Below, piece by piece: positions 31,830-42,429 of a DNA stretch of 64,000 nt (within the stretch, counting starts at the first letter, position 1; each line of letters begins with the position of its first letter). Below the pieces are notes generated by a model. It saw only the letters and a list, made by a program, of their open reading frames with translations. It searched no databases and was not told the origin of the DNA. The DNA is taken from contig OY757023.1 of NCBI GenBank assembly GCA_963580285.1, positions 89,243,108-89,307,107 on the forward strand, given 5' to 3'. The DNA comes from Lucinisca nassula. Lineage: Eukaryota; Mollusca; Bivalvia; Lucinida; Lucinidae. The translations under genes were made by a program, and so were the position numbers.

Positions 31830-33911
31830 AACAAGAGGGCCCAGAGGGCCCTGATTTTCTGGGCCCTGATTCGCTCACCTGAATGTCACTGTCTCTAGTA
31901 CATTCTATTTTTAGCTCTGGTGGCCATCTTGTTCATCAGAGTGGAACAATCTTAGCTATTTTGGTAGGGTGTCACCTAGGCAACATTCCTTTGAAGTTTG
32001 AATCAAACTGACCCAAGGGTTTAGGAAGAGTTCGCATTTGAAGCAAATTTACAATGTTTTTCTATTTTTAGCTCTGGCAGCCATATTGCTCATCGGAGCG
32101 AGACCATTTTAGCTATTTTGGTAAAGAGTCATCTAAGTAACATTCCTATGAAGTTTGAATGTAATTGGCCAAAGGGTACAGGAGGAGTTGTTGTTTGAAG
32201 ATTTTTCTATTTTTAGCCCTGGTGGCCATCTTGTTTATCAGAGTGGAATGATTTTAACTTTTTTGTTAGGGAGTCACCTGGGCAACATTCCTGTGAAGTT
32301 TGAAGCAAATTTACAATGTTTTTCTATTTTTAGCTCTGGTGGCCATTTTGTTCATCAGAGTAGGATCATTTTAGCTAATATGGTAGAGGGTAACGACATA
32401 ATATTCCTGTGAAGATTGAATCAAATTAGCCCAAGGGGTAAGGAGGAATTGTCGTTTGAAGAATTTTTCTATTTTTAGCTCTGGCCTCCATCTTGTTAGT
32501 CAGAGGGGAACAATTTTAGCTATTTTGGAAGGGAGTCAACAACATAATATTCCTGTGAAGTTTGAATCAAATTGGCCCAAGGGGTAAGGAGGAGTTGTCG
32601 TTTGAAGATTTTTTCTATTTTTAGCTCTGGCGGCCATCTTGTTCACCGCGTTGAACAATTTTAGCTATAATGGTAGGGAGTCACATAACTAACATTCCTG
32701 TGAAGTTTGAATCAAATTGGCCCAAAGGTTGAGGAGGAGTTCGCGTTTTGACGTAAATTTACAAAGTTTTTCTGATTTTAGTTATGGTGGCCATTTTGCT
32801 CATCAGAGCGACACATTTTAGCTATTTTGGTAGTGGGTCATCTAAGCAACATTCCTATGAAGTTTGAATGAAATTTGCCCAAGGGTAAAGGAGGAGTAGT
32901 CGTTTGGAGATTTTTTCTATTTTTAGCTCTGGCGGTCATCTTGTTATCAGAGCAGAATGATTTTAGCTATTTCTTTAGGGAGTCACCTACATAACATTCC
33001 TGTGAAGTTTGAAACAAATTGGCCCAAGGGTTAAGGAGGAGTTCCTGTTTGAAGCAAATTTACGATGTTTTTTCTATTTCTAGCTATGGCGGCCATTTTG
33101 CTCATCAGAGCAGAACCTTTTCAGCTATTTTGGTAGATGGTCACCTAAGCAACATTCCTATGAAGTTTGAATAAAATTGGCCCAAGGGAACAGGAGCAAT
33201 TGTCGTTTAAAGATTTTTTCTACTTTTAGCTCTGGCAGCCATCTTGTTTGTCAGAGCTCAACGATTTTAGTTATTTTGGTAGGGAGTCATTTGGGCAACA
33301 TTCCTGTGAAGTTTGAATCAAACTGGCCCAAGGGTTGAGGAGGAGTTTGTGTTTGAAGCAAATTTACGATGTTTTTCTATTTTTAGCTATGGCAGCCATT
33401 TTGCTCATCAGAGCAATACTGTTTTAGCTATTTTAGTAGAGGGTCACCTAAGCAACATTCCTATGAAGTTTGAATTAATTTGGCCCAAGGGTACAGGAGG
33501 AGATGTCGTTTAAAGAATTTTCTATTTTTAGCTCTGGCAGCCATTTTGTTCACCGGAGTGGAAACGTTTTAGCTATTTTGGTAGAGAGTCACCTAAGCTA
33601 CATTCCTATAAAGTTTGAATGAAATTGGCCTTAAGGTACAGGAGAAGTTAAAGATTTTTCCATTTTTAGCTCTGGCAGCCATCTTGTTCAGCGGAGCAGA
33701 ACAATTTTAGCTATTTTTGTAGAGGGTCACCTCAGCAATGTTCCTATGAAGTTTTATTGAAATTTGCTCAAGGGTTAAGGAGGAGTTAGCATTTAAAGCA
33801 ATTGTTGACGCCGCACGACACACAACGCATGACACACGACACACAACGCACGACGGACATTGACCGATCACAATAGCTCACCATGAGCACTTCGTGCTCA
33901 GGTGAGCTAAA
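31830..33911 (+). mobile_element. Composite element R2 (about 145 bp tandem repeats)
   Basis: The start is ACAAGAGGGCCCAGAGGGCC and CGCTCACCTGAATGTCACTG. About 13 units carry TTTTTAGCTCTGGTGGCCAT, ATTTTAGCTATTTTGGTAG and AACATTCCTGTGAAGTTTGA. The 3' end has ACACACGACACACAACGC and a hairpin AGCTCACCATGAGCACTTCG ending GGTGAGCTAAAA. Open frames inside are repeat artefacts. Confidence 0.76.
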
Positions 33912-34091
33912 AACACAACATTCAATCCCCCAGCCCAAGGATGCTAGAGATGAAATTTGGGCCCAATCCACCCAGTGGTTTCAGAGGCAATGTTGTTTAA
34001 ATGTGTTGATGCCAGACATTTGACATACGATGATGACGGACAACTGCCTATCATATAAGCTCCCCCAGAGCCTTCGGCTCTGTTGAGCTAA

Positions 34092-34510
34092 AAATGGCCA
34101 TTTCCAACGTTTGTGTGAAGTTATAGGAAAATTCATCAATAAATGCAGTTGCCAGAGCAATGACAATGTTTTTCTAAAAATTTCCACAGTGACCTTGACT
34201 TTCAGCCCAGGACCCGAAAGTAAAACTCGCTTGAGATATTATCATTTTCAACATTTGTATGAATAAAAATCAAAAATGAGTCCTATTAAAATCTATCACT
34301 AAATGTATGCTCTAGAGCGATGAAAAGTTTTTCTAAAATAGCCACAGCGACCTTCACCTTAAGCCCTCGAGATATTATCATTCTTAGCATTTGTGTGAAG
34401 TTATATCAAAATCTATCAATAAAAGTAGGCGCTAGAGCAATGACAAAAAACAATACGTAGATACTGGACAAATGCTATATCCCCTTCACAACTTCTTGTG
34501 CGAGGAGATA
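34092..34510 (+). repeat. Tandem repeat of about 150 bp, three units
   Basis: Units share GAGATATTATCATTTTCAAC, TTTGTGTGAAGTTAT and AGAGCAATGACAA. It abuts R1 copy 2 and ends near TTGTGCGAGGAGATAAC. Confidence 0.62.
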
Positions 34511-34804
34511 ACAATTAAAATATATTTAATAAAATGTGTTTGTATTTAAACTGAATACTTGAGTATTTATAAATGACTTGTTCTCTTTTATAAAGTACAA
34601 TATGAACTACTTTTTGGGGTTCAAATCAGAAACAATGTTAACTACCGTATTATAGCCAAACAAAAATGTATAGTATATGTAAGAAAATGATTATTTATGG
34701 TTATTTGTATACATAATCTGTACATTTTGGGGATCCATCTTTCAAGTTTTAAGACATGGTGAAAAACCATGGCAGCAAAATTAGTGAAAAGAATGCATAA
34801 AACC

Positions 34805-35018
34805 TTAACCCTTATCCCGATGAACAAAACAACACCTACCATTGCAAATAGTGTAGATCCTGATCAGATGGCTTCTTTAGAAGCCATCTGATCAGGATCT
34901 ACACTGTTTTGTCATTCAGTTTGCAAATTTGAGTGTATACTTTATATCTAGTGATCTAATTGGTTGATATTCAGAAATAGGTGTGGCAAATTAATGTATT
35001 CAGCAGGATAAGGGTTAA
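34805..35018. mobile_element. TTAA MITE P1
   Basis: TTAACCCTTATCCCGATGAA to GCAGGATAAGGGTTAA; it interrupts a TATAACA-type repeat whose other half resumes at about 35020. Confidence 0.87.
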
Positions 35019-35098
35019 AAACACTAAACAAAATATGTTTGCAAGTAGATCACAACCTCTTTCTAACACAATTCATTATAACAGATATTACACTCTCT

Positions 35099-35309
35099 TA
35101 ACCCTTGTCCTCCTATCCCGGATATGCCTTATCTTTGAAACAATGTAGATCCAGATCAGATTGCTTCTGACGAAGCCATCTGATCAGGATCTTCATTGTT
35201 TGACATTCAGATTATGTATTTGTTGCAATAATTTGCATCAAGTAATCTGATTGGTTGATAATCGGTAGTAGGTATGGCATATATAAATATTCAGCAGGAC
35301 AAGGGTTAA
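35099..35309. mobile_element. TTAA MITE P1
   Basis: TTAACCCTTGTCCTCCT to CAGCAGGACAAGGGTTAA; it lies 80 bp from the preceding copy and in the opposite orientation. Confidence 0.87.
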
Positions 35310-35368
35310 AGGTAGAACCCAAAAATGTAAAGATTAAGCAGAAAAATGACCACTAATCTATGTAATCT

Positions 35369-35612
35369 ACCGTAATGATGCTAAGTATTGGGACAGATAG
35401 GCCTTAGCAAACAGTGCAGACCCAGCTCAGGCCGCACCTGAAGGAGCTCCTAAAGCTCCTGAATGAGCTCCTAGATCATGGTCTATACTGTTTGACAGTC
35501 CATCTGCATCATTTGGACTCCTTGCTGGATTGTGAAACAAATTTGAAATAATTTAGGAGAATTACAGCAGTTCCTTAAGATGTCAAAATTTTTAGGATTT
35601 TTACGGTATACA
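35369..35612. mobile_element. T2 MITE
   Basis: TACCGTAATGATGCTAAGTA to AATTTTTAGGATTTTTACGG and TA, with an altered centre (repeats of GAGCTCCT). Confidence 0.84.
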
Positions 35613-35723
35613 GAAAAATGCCCATAAATAACCACTGTCCTATATAATCTATACATTTTTGTTTATGTAACATTTTCAGCTTTGGCCGCAACAATAGTGT
35701 TATCAAGAGGGTGCAATGTACAT

Positions 35724-35812
35724 GTGAGTGAGTGTTTGTGTTTTACGTCCCACCAACAGCTCAGGTCATACAGAGACGGGACCTCGGTTTAAAGACTCAT
35801 CCGAAAGTCTGC
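35724..35812 (-). mobile_element. SINE-B 3' part
   Basis: The complement contains AGACTTTCGGATGAGTCTTT, then AACCGAGGTCCCGTCTC and TTGGTGGGACGTAAAAC. The tRNA-like head is missing. Confidence 0.72.
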
Positions 35813-36109
35813 AATGTACATGTATTTAATTACGTATGTAGTAACAAAATGCTGTTTAGAATTAAAAGACAAAGTGTTTTAACTACAATGGGAAATTAAT
35901 GCAGCGTTTTGAATTAGGTGGTATTTTGAAGGCTTTGGTCATTGCTGCTAATACTGTACATTATTAATTGACTATCCTGTATTGATCGGAGGTCATCCGT
36001 ATTAACACCAGGTCAACCAATATTAACTGAGGTCAAGTGAGGTCAAAAAATCAATAATCATGTTTTTCAATTAATAAAATTGTCATTAATCAAGTCATTT
36101 CGCATTAAC

Positions 36110-36215
36110 CCAGTTACAGGTCCTCGGTCAGCTGCATCGGCGCTCGGCCTTCGGCCTCGGGCCCATGCAGCAGACCTCGGACCTGTACCTGGGCCAATAC
36201 GCAATGACTTAATAA
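36110..36215. repeat. GC-rich hairpin (CAGGTCCTCGGTC)
   Basis: TACAGGTCCTCGGTCAGCTG and its inverse CAGCAGACCTCGGACCTGTA; loop region GCTCGGCCTTCGGCCTCGGG. It stands out in AT-rich surroundings. Confidence 0.75.
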
Positions 36216-36224
36216 CATTATATT

Positions 36225-36440
36225 ACAATTAAGAATCCGTGTGACATAATGTATTCTCTCATATCTCCAATATGGTTTCTTTTCTGATGAAAATTTGTGA
36301 CATTTTTCTGATTTATAATGCAAACATGGGTTGTTAGTGATTGGAAAAATAATGTATACCCCTGTAAACCCCAGTTTTGTCTATATTAAGTGGGGTTTGG
36401 AGGGGTGTTCATTTCACGGACTTGTTCAAGTGATGATTAC
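36225..36440. repeat. H2V repeat, hairpin lost
   Basis: GTGTGACATAATGTATTCTC and CCCCAGTTTTGTCTATATTA match the two flanks; the central hairpin has been deleted after ACATGGGTTG. Confidence 0.65.
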
Positions 36441-36577
36441 AAGCACACTTTACCTCCCTTGAATTTAAGCAAAATCTTGTGTCTAAGATGTCTAAGAGGT
36501 GTATAAAATACTGTTTTTATACCCAAGCCCCAATTTAGAAATTATTTCCTAAAATAAATAAGGTTTCGCTAAACACC

Positions 36578-37112
36578 ATATTTACCCTAAGTATTCAGAC
36601 ACCTCATCACGTGAACCAGTCCTTGAAATGAACACCTCTCTAAACCCCACTTTATATAGAGAAAACTGGGGTTTACCGGGGTATACATTATTTTCCTTAT
36701 TTCTGCTCCTAGACATAGGTTGTGGGTACTCGTTAGAACTGCCTCAATGAGGCGGTTCTAACGAACATAGGTATTGGGTACTCGTTAGAACTGCCTCAAT
36801 GAGGCAGTTCCAACGAGCACCCACAACCTATGTTTGGAGTATAAATAAGAAAAATATCATACATTTTCATCGGAAAAGCAGCTATTTTGGAGATATAAAA
36901 AATGCACTATGTCATACGGATGTGTTCTGTACTTGTTCTTAAATTTTAACAAATACAATCTACCATCTGACCTTGTGTCTAAAAATAGCTGGATAAGTGG
37001 CAAACGGTGCAGACCTTAATGAGTCTGTGGCATCACATATGGAAGAATGTGACATCTCTTCTGGGTCTACACTGTTTGCTCAGACCTGTCAGTCCAAATA
37101 CGTATAGTAACT
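36578..37112. mobile_element. H4 repeat interrupted by an H2V hairpin
   Basis: TTTACCCTAAGTATTCAGAC (36585) breaks off at CACCTCA and resumes near 36930 with GTACTTGTTCTTAAATTTTA, ending CCAAATACGTATAGTAA. Confidence 0.76.
36610..36930 (-). repeat. H2V repeat with duplicated hairpin
   Basis: It lies reversed inside an H4 repeat. The hairpin part (TCGTTAGAACTGCCTCAATG and inverse) is present twice in tandem, and the far end reads CACTATGTCATACGGATGTG. Confidence 0.75.
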
Positions 37113-37424
37113 GGCCTAGCTACCTCAGTCGGATGCGCGTCTGACTGGTGATCAGGAGGATGGGGGATTCGATACCTCCCGGGGTCGGCAACATTCTTTC
37201 ATGGCTATTGATCATGAAATCTTTTCTACGGTCATTCTCTCCCTTCCGCTGATTCAAGAAGGGCAGTTGTCAGATGTTGGCGAAAGAATGTGCACTGTAC
37301 TAGTTAACCACTTAAGTATAAGCCTGCCCAGGAAAAGCGTGGATAAGTAAATTGATCGGCTCAAAAATGACTTAAAATAGTGTTGACTGTGCCGCTAAAC
37401 TCCAATGCAAACAAATATATAGTA
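37112..37424 (+). mobile_element. SINE-C, nearly complete
   Basis: The head CTACCTCAGTCGGATGCGCG and B box GATTCGATACC are followed by the body (CAACATTCTTTCATGGCTAT, GAAGGGCAGTTGTCAGATGT) and a CAAA-type tail. Confidence 0.85.
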
Positions 37425-37603
37425 AACAGGTATATTGTGTGTAGTACAGTTCTCCTATTGCACACTATTATGGCAAAATACAAAACACTTAAAACATTCA
37501 TTTAAGAAAAGATACAATTATAATAAAGTAAAAAAGAAAAATATATCTGGGGCCAGTTGACCAGAACCTCACTAACTTAATGAACTTCTAAGTGATCAAA
37601 ATG

Positions 37604-37816
37604 TTAACCCTTATCTTGCTGAATATTCATTTAAGCCACACCCGTTTCCGTCTATCAACCAATCAAATTACTTGATGCAATTTATTGCTACAAATTCATA
37701 AACTGAATGCCAAACAGTGTAGATCCAGATCAGATGGCTTCTGAAGAAGCCATCTGACCTGGATCTACACTGTTTGCAAAGATAGGGGTTGTCGTTAACA
37801 GCAAGATAAGGCTTAA
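37604..37816. mobile_element. TTAA MITE P1
   Basis: TTAACCCTTATCTTGCTGAA to AGCAAGATAAGGCTTAA; it follows a fragment of the GGGGCCAGTTG repeat. Confidence 0.86.
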
Positions 37817-37904
37817 CTGTTCTGACAAGTGCAATATCTGACAGACAGATATTTTTGTCAGACAGACAGATAGACGTTCTAACATTTCGGATTTAAGAGC
37901 TATT

Positions 37905-39334
37905 TAATCCCCCGCCGCGAAGTGGAGCGGGGATTATAGGAATGGCCTTCGTCTGTCCGTCCGTCTGTGTGTCCGTAACACTTTCTTGTCTGCTCCGTAT
38001 CTCCTGAACCCTTTGATAGATTTTCTTTAAGCTTAGGCAAAATATTCCTTTCAGTGAGCTGATGTGCAGAACCCATAAATGAACCATGCCAACTCAAGGT
38101 CAAGGTCACAGTTGAAGGTCACAAGTTTGAATCATTGAATTTTGTGTCCGTTCCATATCTCCTTAACACCTGGAAGGATTTTCAAAAAACTTTGGTCAAA
38201 TATCACCCTCAGTGAGCTGATGTGCAGAACCCATATATATCATGCTGACTCAAGGTCAAGGTCACAGCTGAAGGTCACAAGTTTGAAACTGCATATTGTG
38301 TCCGTTCCATATCTCCTTTACCCCTGTAAGGATTTTCATTAAATTTTGGTGAAATATCCCCCTCAGTGAGCTGATGTGCAGAACCCATAAATAAACCAAG
38401 CCAACTCAAGCTCAAGGTCACAGAAGGATTTTCATTAAATTTTAGTCAAATATCTCCCTCAGTGAGCTGATGTGCAGAACCCATAAACCAAAAATGCCAA
38501 CTCAAGGTCAAGGTCACAGTTGAAGGTCATGAGTTTGAAACTTTTAACTTTGTGTCCATCTCATATCTCCTTTATCCCTGGAAGGATTTTCATTAAACTT
38601 TGGTCAAATATCCCCCTCAGTGAGCTGATGTGCAGAACCCATAAATGAACCATGCTGACTCAAGGTCAAGGTGACATTTGAAGGTCATGAGTATGAAACT
38701 TTGAACTGTGTGTCCATTCCATATCTCCTTTGCCCAGGAAGGATTTTCATTAAACTTTGGTCAAATATCCCCCTCAGTGAGCTGATGTGCAGAACCCATA
38801 AACCATGCCAACTCAATGTCAAGGTCACAGGTGAAGATCATAAAGTTGAGCCTTGTTGTTAAAGTGTCGCAGGGGATTTGGCTGTCCCTCAGACTGCTTT
38901 CTTCTTCTTTTGTCATTTTCTTTTGTTTGGTTTAGGAGCTAACCTCCTAAACCTTTTGTTTGCAGAATAAATCTTATTTTCCAATCATTATCTATTGTTA
39001 CTTAACCCTTGTCATGCTGTTCACGACAGCCCCTATCCTTGAAAACAGTGTAGATCCAAATCAGATGGCTTCTGAAGAAACCATCTGATCAGGATCTACA
39101 CTGTTTGGCATTCAGTTTATGAATTTGTAGCAATAAATTACATCAAGTAATTTGATTGGTTAATACACAGAAATGGGTGTGGCTTACATGAATATTCAGC
39201 AAGATAAGGTTTAATCCTAACACTAGCCCCTAAACCCTAGATGTTGGCTCGGACAGAAGAACAGACAGACAGACAAAGGCCATTCCTAAAATCCCCGCTC
39301 CACTTGACGGCGGGTGATTAAAAACAGGCATATT
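37905..39334 (+). mobile_element. Composite element R7 (about 145 bp tandem repeats, inverted ends)
   Basis: The left end CCGAAGTGGAGCGGGGATT-type sequence (37915-37936) with GGAATGGCCTTCGTCTGTCC is inverse to the right end CAAAGGCCATTCCTAAAATC, CCCGCTCCACTTGACGG. Units contain CAGTGAGCTGATGTGCAGAA and CTCAAGGTCAAGGTCACAG about six times. A P1 MITE lies near the right end. Confidence 0.74.
39002..39214. mobile_element. TTAA MITE P1 (duplicated with its flank, copy 1)
   Basis: TTAACCCTTGTCATGCTG to CAGCAAGATAAGGTTTAA, followed by a 3' end of the GTCCGTCCGTC composite element. Confidence 0.86.
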
Positions 39335-39342
39335 CATTCGCC

Positions 39343-39555
39343 TTAACCCTTATCTTGTTGTTCATGACGACCCCTATCTTTGCAAACAGTGTAGATCCAG
39401 ATCAGATGGCTTCTGAAGAAGCCATCTGATCAGGATCTACACTGTTTGGCATTCAGTTTATAAATTTGTAGCAATAAATTACAACAAGTAATTTGATTGG
39501 TTGATACACAGAAATGGGTGTGGCTTAAATGAATATTCAGCAAGATAAGGGTTAA
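39343..39555. mobile_element. TTAA MITE P1 (duplicated with its flank, copy 2)
   Basis: It is nearly identical to the copy at 39002, including the sequence that follows (TCCTAACACTAGCCCCT), which points to a tandem duplication of about 340 bp. Confidence 0.86.
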
Positions 39556-39559
39556 TCCT

Positions 39560-39655
39560 AACACTAGCCCCTCAACCCTAGATATTGGCTCGGTCAGAAG
39601 GACAGACAGACAAAAGCCATTCCTAAAATCCCCGCTCCACTACGCAGTGGGTGAT
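39560..39655. repeat. Second copy of the R7 right end
   Basis: CCTAACACTAGCCCCTCAAC and AAAAGCCATTCCTAAAATCC repeat the end at 39215-39334, part of a tandem duplication with the P1 MITE. Confidence 0.75.
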
Positions 39656-39862
39656 TTAACCCTGCTGAATATTCATATATGCCACACCCACTACTGATTA
39701 TCAACCAATCAGATTACCTGTAGCAAATTATTACAACAAATTCACAATCTGAATGACAGACAATGTAGATCCTGATCAGATGGCTTATTCAGAAGCCATC
39801 TTATCTGGATCTACATTGTTTCAAAGAAAAGGCATATCCGGGCTCAGCAGAACAAGGGTTAA
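39656..39862. mobile_element. TTAA MITE P1 in the transporter 3' UTR
   Basis: TTAACCCTGCTGAATATTC (with a small deletion in the end) to CAGCAGAACAAGGGTTAA. It ends 15 bp from the stop codon of the transporter gene, so the transcript probably carries this palindrome in its 3' untranslated region. Confidence 0.86.
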
Positions 39863-39877
39863 ATCAGGCTTAACAAC

Positions 39878-40182
39878 TTAGATGGGTTTGTGTTCTTCAT
39901 GAGGATGATGGGTTGTCTCATAATCAAGGTGTACAAAAGCTCGTTCCACCAGCGGATACTTCTCTAACTTCTGCTGTAAACTCTCGCCAATGTTATGACT
40001 TTCTTTCAATGACATATCTTCTGGCAAAACAATGTCCACTTCCACTAGGAAGTTATTGCCGAAATGGAAAGCTCGCACTGTGTCTATAAGCACAATATCC
40101 TCGTGGTGGTTTAAACATATCCATGTTATTTTACTCAAAAAGTTTGGAGCTGCTGTGTGACCGGTTAGCAACTTGGTTTGCT
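39878..40182 (-). CDS. CDF transporter terminal exon (cytoplasmic domain and stop)
   Basis: This exon follows the acceptor tttttctctgtttcag and runs to a TAA stop at 39878-39880. It encodes about 100 residues beginning [15 protein letters not shown]. The block [18 protein letters not shown], then [17 protein letters not shown] and [11 protein letters not shown], is the ferredoxin-like C-terminal domain of CDF transporters, which dimerises and senses metal in the cytosol. The tail [10 protein letters not shown] is histidine-rich, as is common in this family. Similarity to plant and fungal metal tolerance proteins is clear by eye. A TTAA-flanked MITE begins 15 bp beyond the stop, so most of the 3' untranslated region near the stop is transposon-derived. 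No polyadenylation signal was found close by. Confidence 0.93.
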
Positions 40183-40312
40183 CTGAAACAGAGAAAAATT
40201 CAATTTCTATCCAAATTCTAATTTGTTTTCAAGTTTTAGTAGTTCACTACTTTAAAACATGTACACCACTGTTTTCACATGACTGGTTGTCTGGATGAGT
40301 GTCACTTTTGAC

Positions 40313-40620
40313 AAAACAAGAGGGACATGATGACCCTGGATCGCTCACCTGAACCTTTATGCACAAATGAAATGGTGGGGGTTGATCCCTTTGACATTGT
40401 GGGTCAGGTCCTAGTGCACTCAGTCTAAAAATCAAGACAAGGGGCTCTGTGTGTGTGGGGAGGGGGTGTTTGAGGGGGTGACATGTGGTTGTGTGTGAAT
40501 GTGTGAACAGGATGAGTCTAACTACAAGTGGTAGTTATTATTGGTAGGGTTAGCAGCAGAGTGAAACCCTTCAACAGGAGTTGCCAGAAGGCAACATAGC
40601 TCGCCTAAAGGGGCTTAAGT
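40313..40620 (+). repeat. R2-type 5' end and G-rich stretch
   Basis: ACAAGAGGGACATGATGACC and GATCGCTCACCTGAACC match the R2 start. A GT/G-rich section (GTGTGTGTGGGGAGGGGGTG) and a weak hairpin (AGTTGCCAGAAGGCAAC) follow. Confidence 0.5.
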
Positions 40621-40629
40621 CGAGCAAGT

Positions 40630-42110
40630 TATGTGTGAGTGCATTACATGCATGAGTGTGTTTGTGTGCATTAATGCTGTGTGTGTGCATGTATGCATGC
40701 CTGAGTGTGTGCATGCATGCATGCCTGTGTGTGTGCATGCATACATGCATTTGAGTGTATATGTGCATGACATGTGCATGAATGCATGAGGGTGTGATGC
40801 ACACAGTGTGTGCATGCATGCTTGCATGAGTGCATGCATGCATGCATGTGTGCATACATGCATGCGTGTGTACACACACAGTCTCATGCATGCATGGGAG
40901 TTTGCATGCATGCATGGGACTGTGTATGTACATGCTTGCAGGTGTGTGGATGCATGTGAGTGTGCATGCATGAGTGCGTGCATGCATACCTGAGAGTGTG
41001 CATGCATACAAGCATGTGTGTATGCATGTGTGCATGCAAGTATGTGTTCAACCATGCAGCATCTGTGTGTGTATGCATGCATGCATGCATGCATGTGTTT
41101 GTGAATGGATGTGCACATGCATGCCAGAGTGTGTTCATGTATGCATGTGTGTGTTCATGCATGTGTGTGTGTATGTGCATGTATGCAGGTGTGGGTATGT
41201 TCATGCATGTCTGTGTGAAATTGTGTCAGTGTGATATTGTGTGTGCATGCATGCTTGCATGAACATGCATGCATGTGTACATGCATGCTTGCATGTGAGC
41301 ATCTTTGGGTCAATGCATGCATGTGTAAGTGCATGTGTGCATGCATGGATGTATGTGTGTGTGCTTGCATGCATGCTTGTGTGATGCACATGTGCATGCA
41401 TGAGTGAGTGCATTTGTAAATGCATGCACACACATGCAAGCATGTCTGAGTGTGTTCAGGCACACATCATCTGTGTGTGCATGTATGCATGAGTGTGTGA
41501 ATGCATCTTTGGCAAATGCATGCATGCATGAGTGTGTGCATGTTTGCATGCAGAATTTGTGGGGTGCATGATTTGTGCATGCATGCCTGAGTGTGTGCAT
41601 GTCTGCATGTGTGTGTATATGTGTGTGAGTATGTGCATGCATGCCTCAGGCATGCATTGGTATGTGCATGCATGCCTGTGTGAAATTGTGTGTGAGTGCA
41701 TGCATGAGCATGCATGCATACATACATACATGCATGTGTGCATGCAAGCAAGCATTCATGCGTGTGTGCATGTGTGGGTGCATGCATGCATGTGTGAATG
41801 TGTGAGTGTACATGCATGCCTTAGTGTGTGCATGCATGCATGTGTCAGTGTGTGCTTGAGTGAGTGCATGTGTGCATGCATGTGTGCAAGCATGCATTTG
41901 CATGTGCTTGCATGTGCCATGCATGCATTCATGAGTATGTGTGAACTTGAATGTATTAGACATGTGTGCCCATGTGTGGATGTGTGTGATGCACATGTGC
42001 AAGTATGAGTCTGTGTTTGCATGAGTGAGTGCATGTCTAATGCATGTATGTCTGCATGTGTGAGTGTGTGCATGCATATGTGAGTGCATGTGTGTATGTA
42101 TTCATGCATA
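40630..42110. repeat. TGCATG/TGTG satellite (alternating purine-pyrimidine)
   Basis: About 1.5 kb consists almost wholly of mixed GTGTGTGCATGCATGC-type motifs with no fixed unit. Nearly all steps alternate purine and pyrimidine, as favours Z-DNA. Long open frames appear on both strands because the motifs make few stop codons; they encode only Cys/His/Met/Ala/Thr strings and are not genes. Confidence 0.92.
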
Positions 42111-42155
42111 CATTGTATGTATGTATGTATGTATGTATGTATGTATGTATGTATG

Positions 42156-42186
<31 letters not shown>

Positions 42187-42240
42187 GTATGTATGTATGT
42201 ATGTATGTATGTATGTATGTATGTATGTATGTATGCATGC
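42111..42240. repeat. (ATGT)n microsatellite
   Basis: About 30 near-perfect copies of a GTAT/ATGT tetramer with one interruption (AAGT). Confidence 0.95.
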
Positions 42241-42295
42241 ATCCATTTATGAATGCACAGAACAAATGCAATATCCCCACCCCACTACCAACTTT

Positions 42296-42328
42296 GTTGT
42301 GTGTGTGTGGGGGGGGGGGGGGGGGGTG
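42296..42328. repeat. GT run and poly-G tract
   Basis: A (GT)n run leads into about 18 consecutive G bases. Confidence 0.9.
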
Positions 42329-42429
42329 GATATCGACTGTTTATGCATTTAAAGTAATAAAAAAACTTTTAGAAAAAAAGAACAAAAAAAATCAAAGTAC
42401 TGAAAGTACTGAGGAAAGTTGATTTATGT

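Larger units (their letters stand above)
30468..34090 (+). mobile_element. Composite element R1, copy 2, split by R2
   Basis: It begins ACAAGAGGAACCATGGGCC and ends CCTTCGGCTCTGTTGAGCTA. The R1 tandem units run to about 31670. Sequence breaks at GACTTTCATAAACAAGAGGG (31829) and resumes at ACACAACATTCAATCCC (33912), where copy 1 is continuous (27975-28005), so R2 is a later insertion. Confidence 0.75.

Noticed and set aside
31830..33911. Open frames such as 32155-32412 and 33313-33513
   Set aside because: They repeat with the 145 bp units and change frame between units, as expected of non-coding tandem DNA.
24700..34090. Firm Helitron classification of R1/R2
   Set aside because: The terminal hairpin and CTAA are suggestive, but no replicase-helicase, no proven insertion between A and T and no consensus from many copies are available.
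40571..42280. Long open frames on both strands (up to 174 codons) rich in Cys, His, Met and Thr
   Set aside because: They follow from the TGCATG/TGTG and ATGT repeats, which lack stop codons in most frames; overlapping frames on both strands are equally open.
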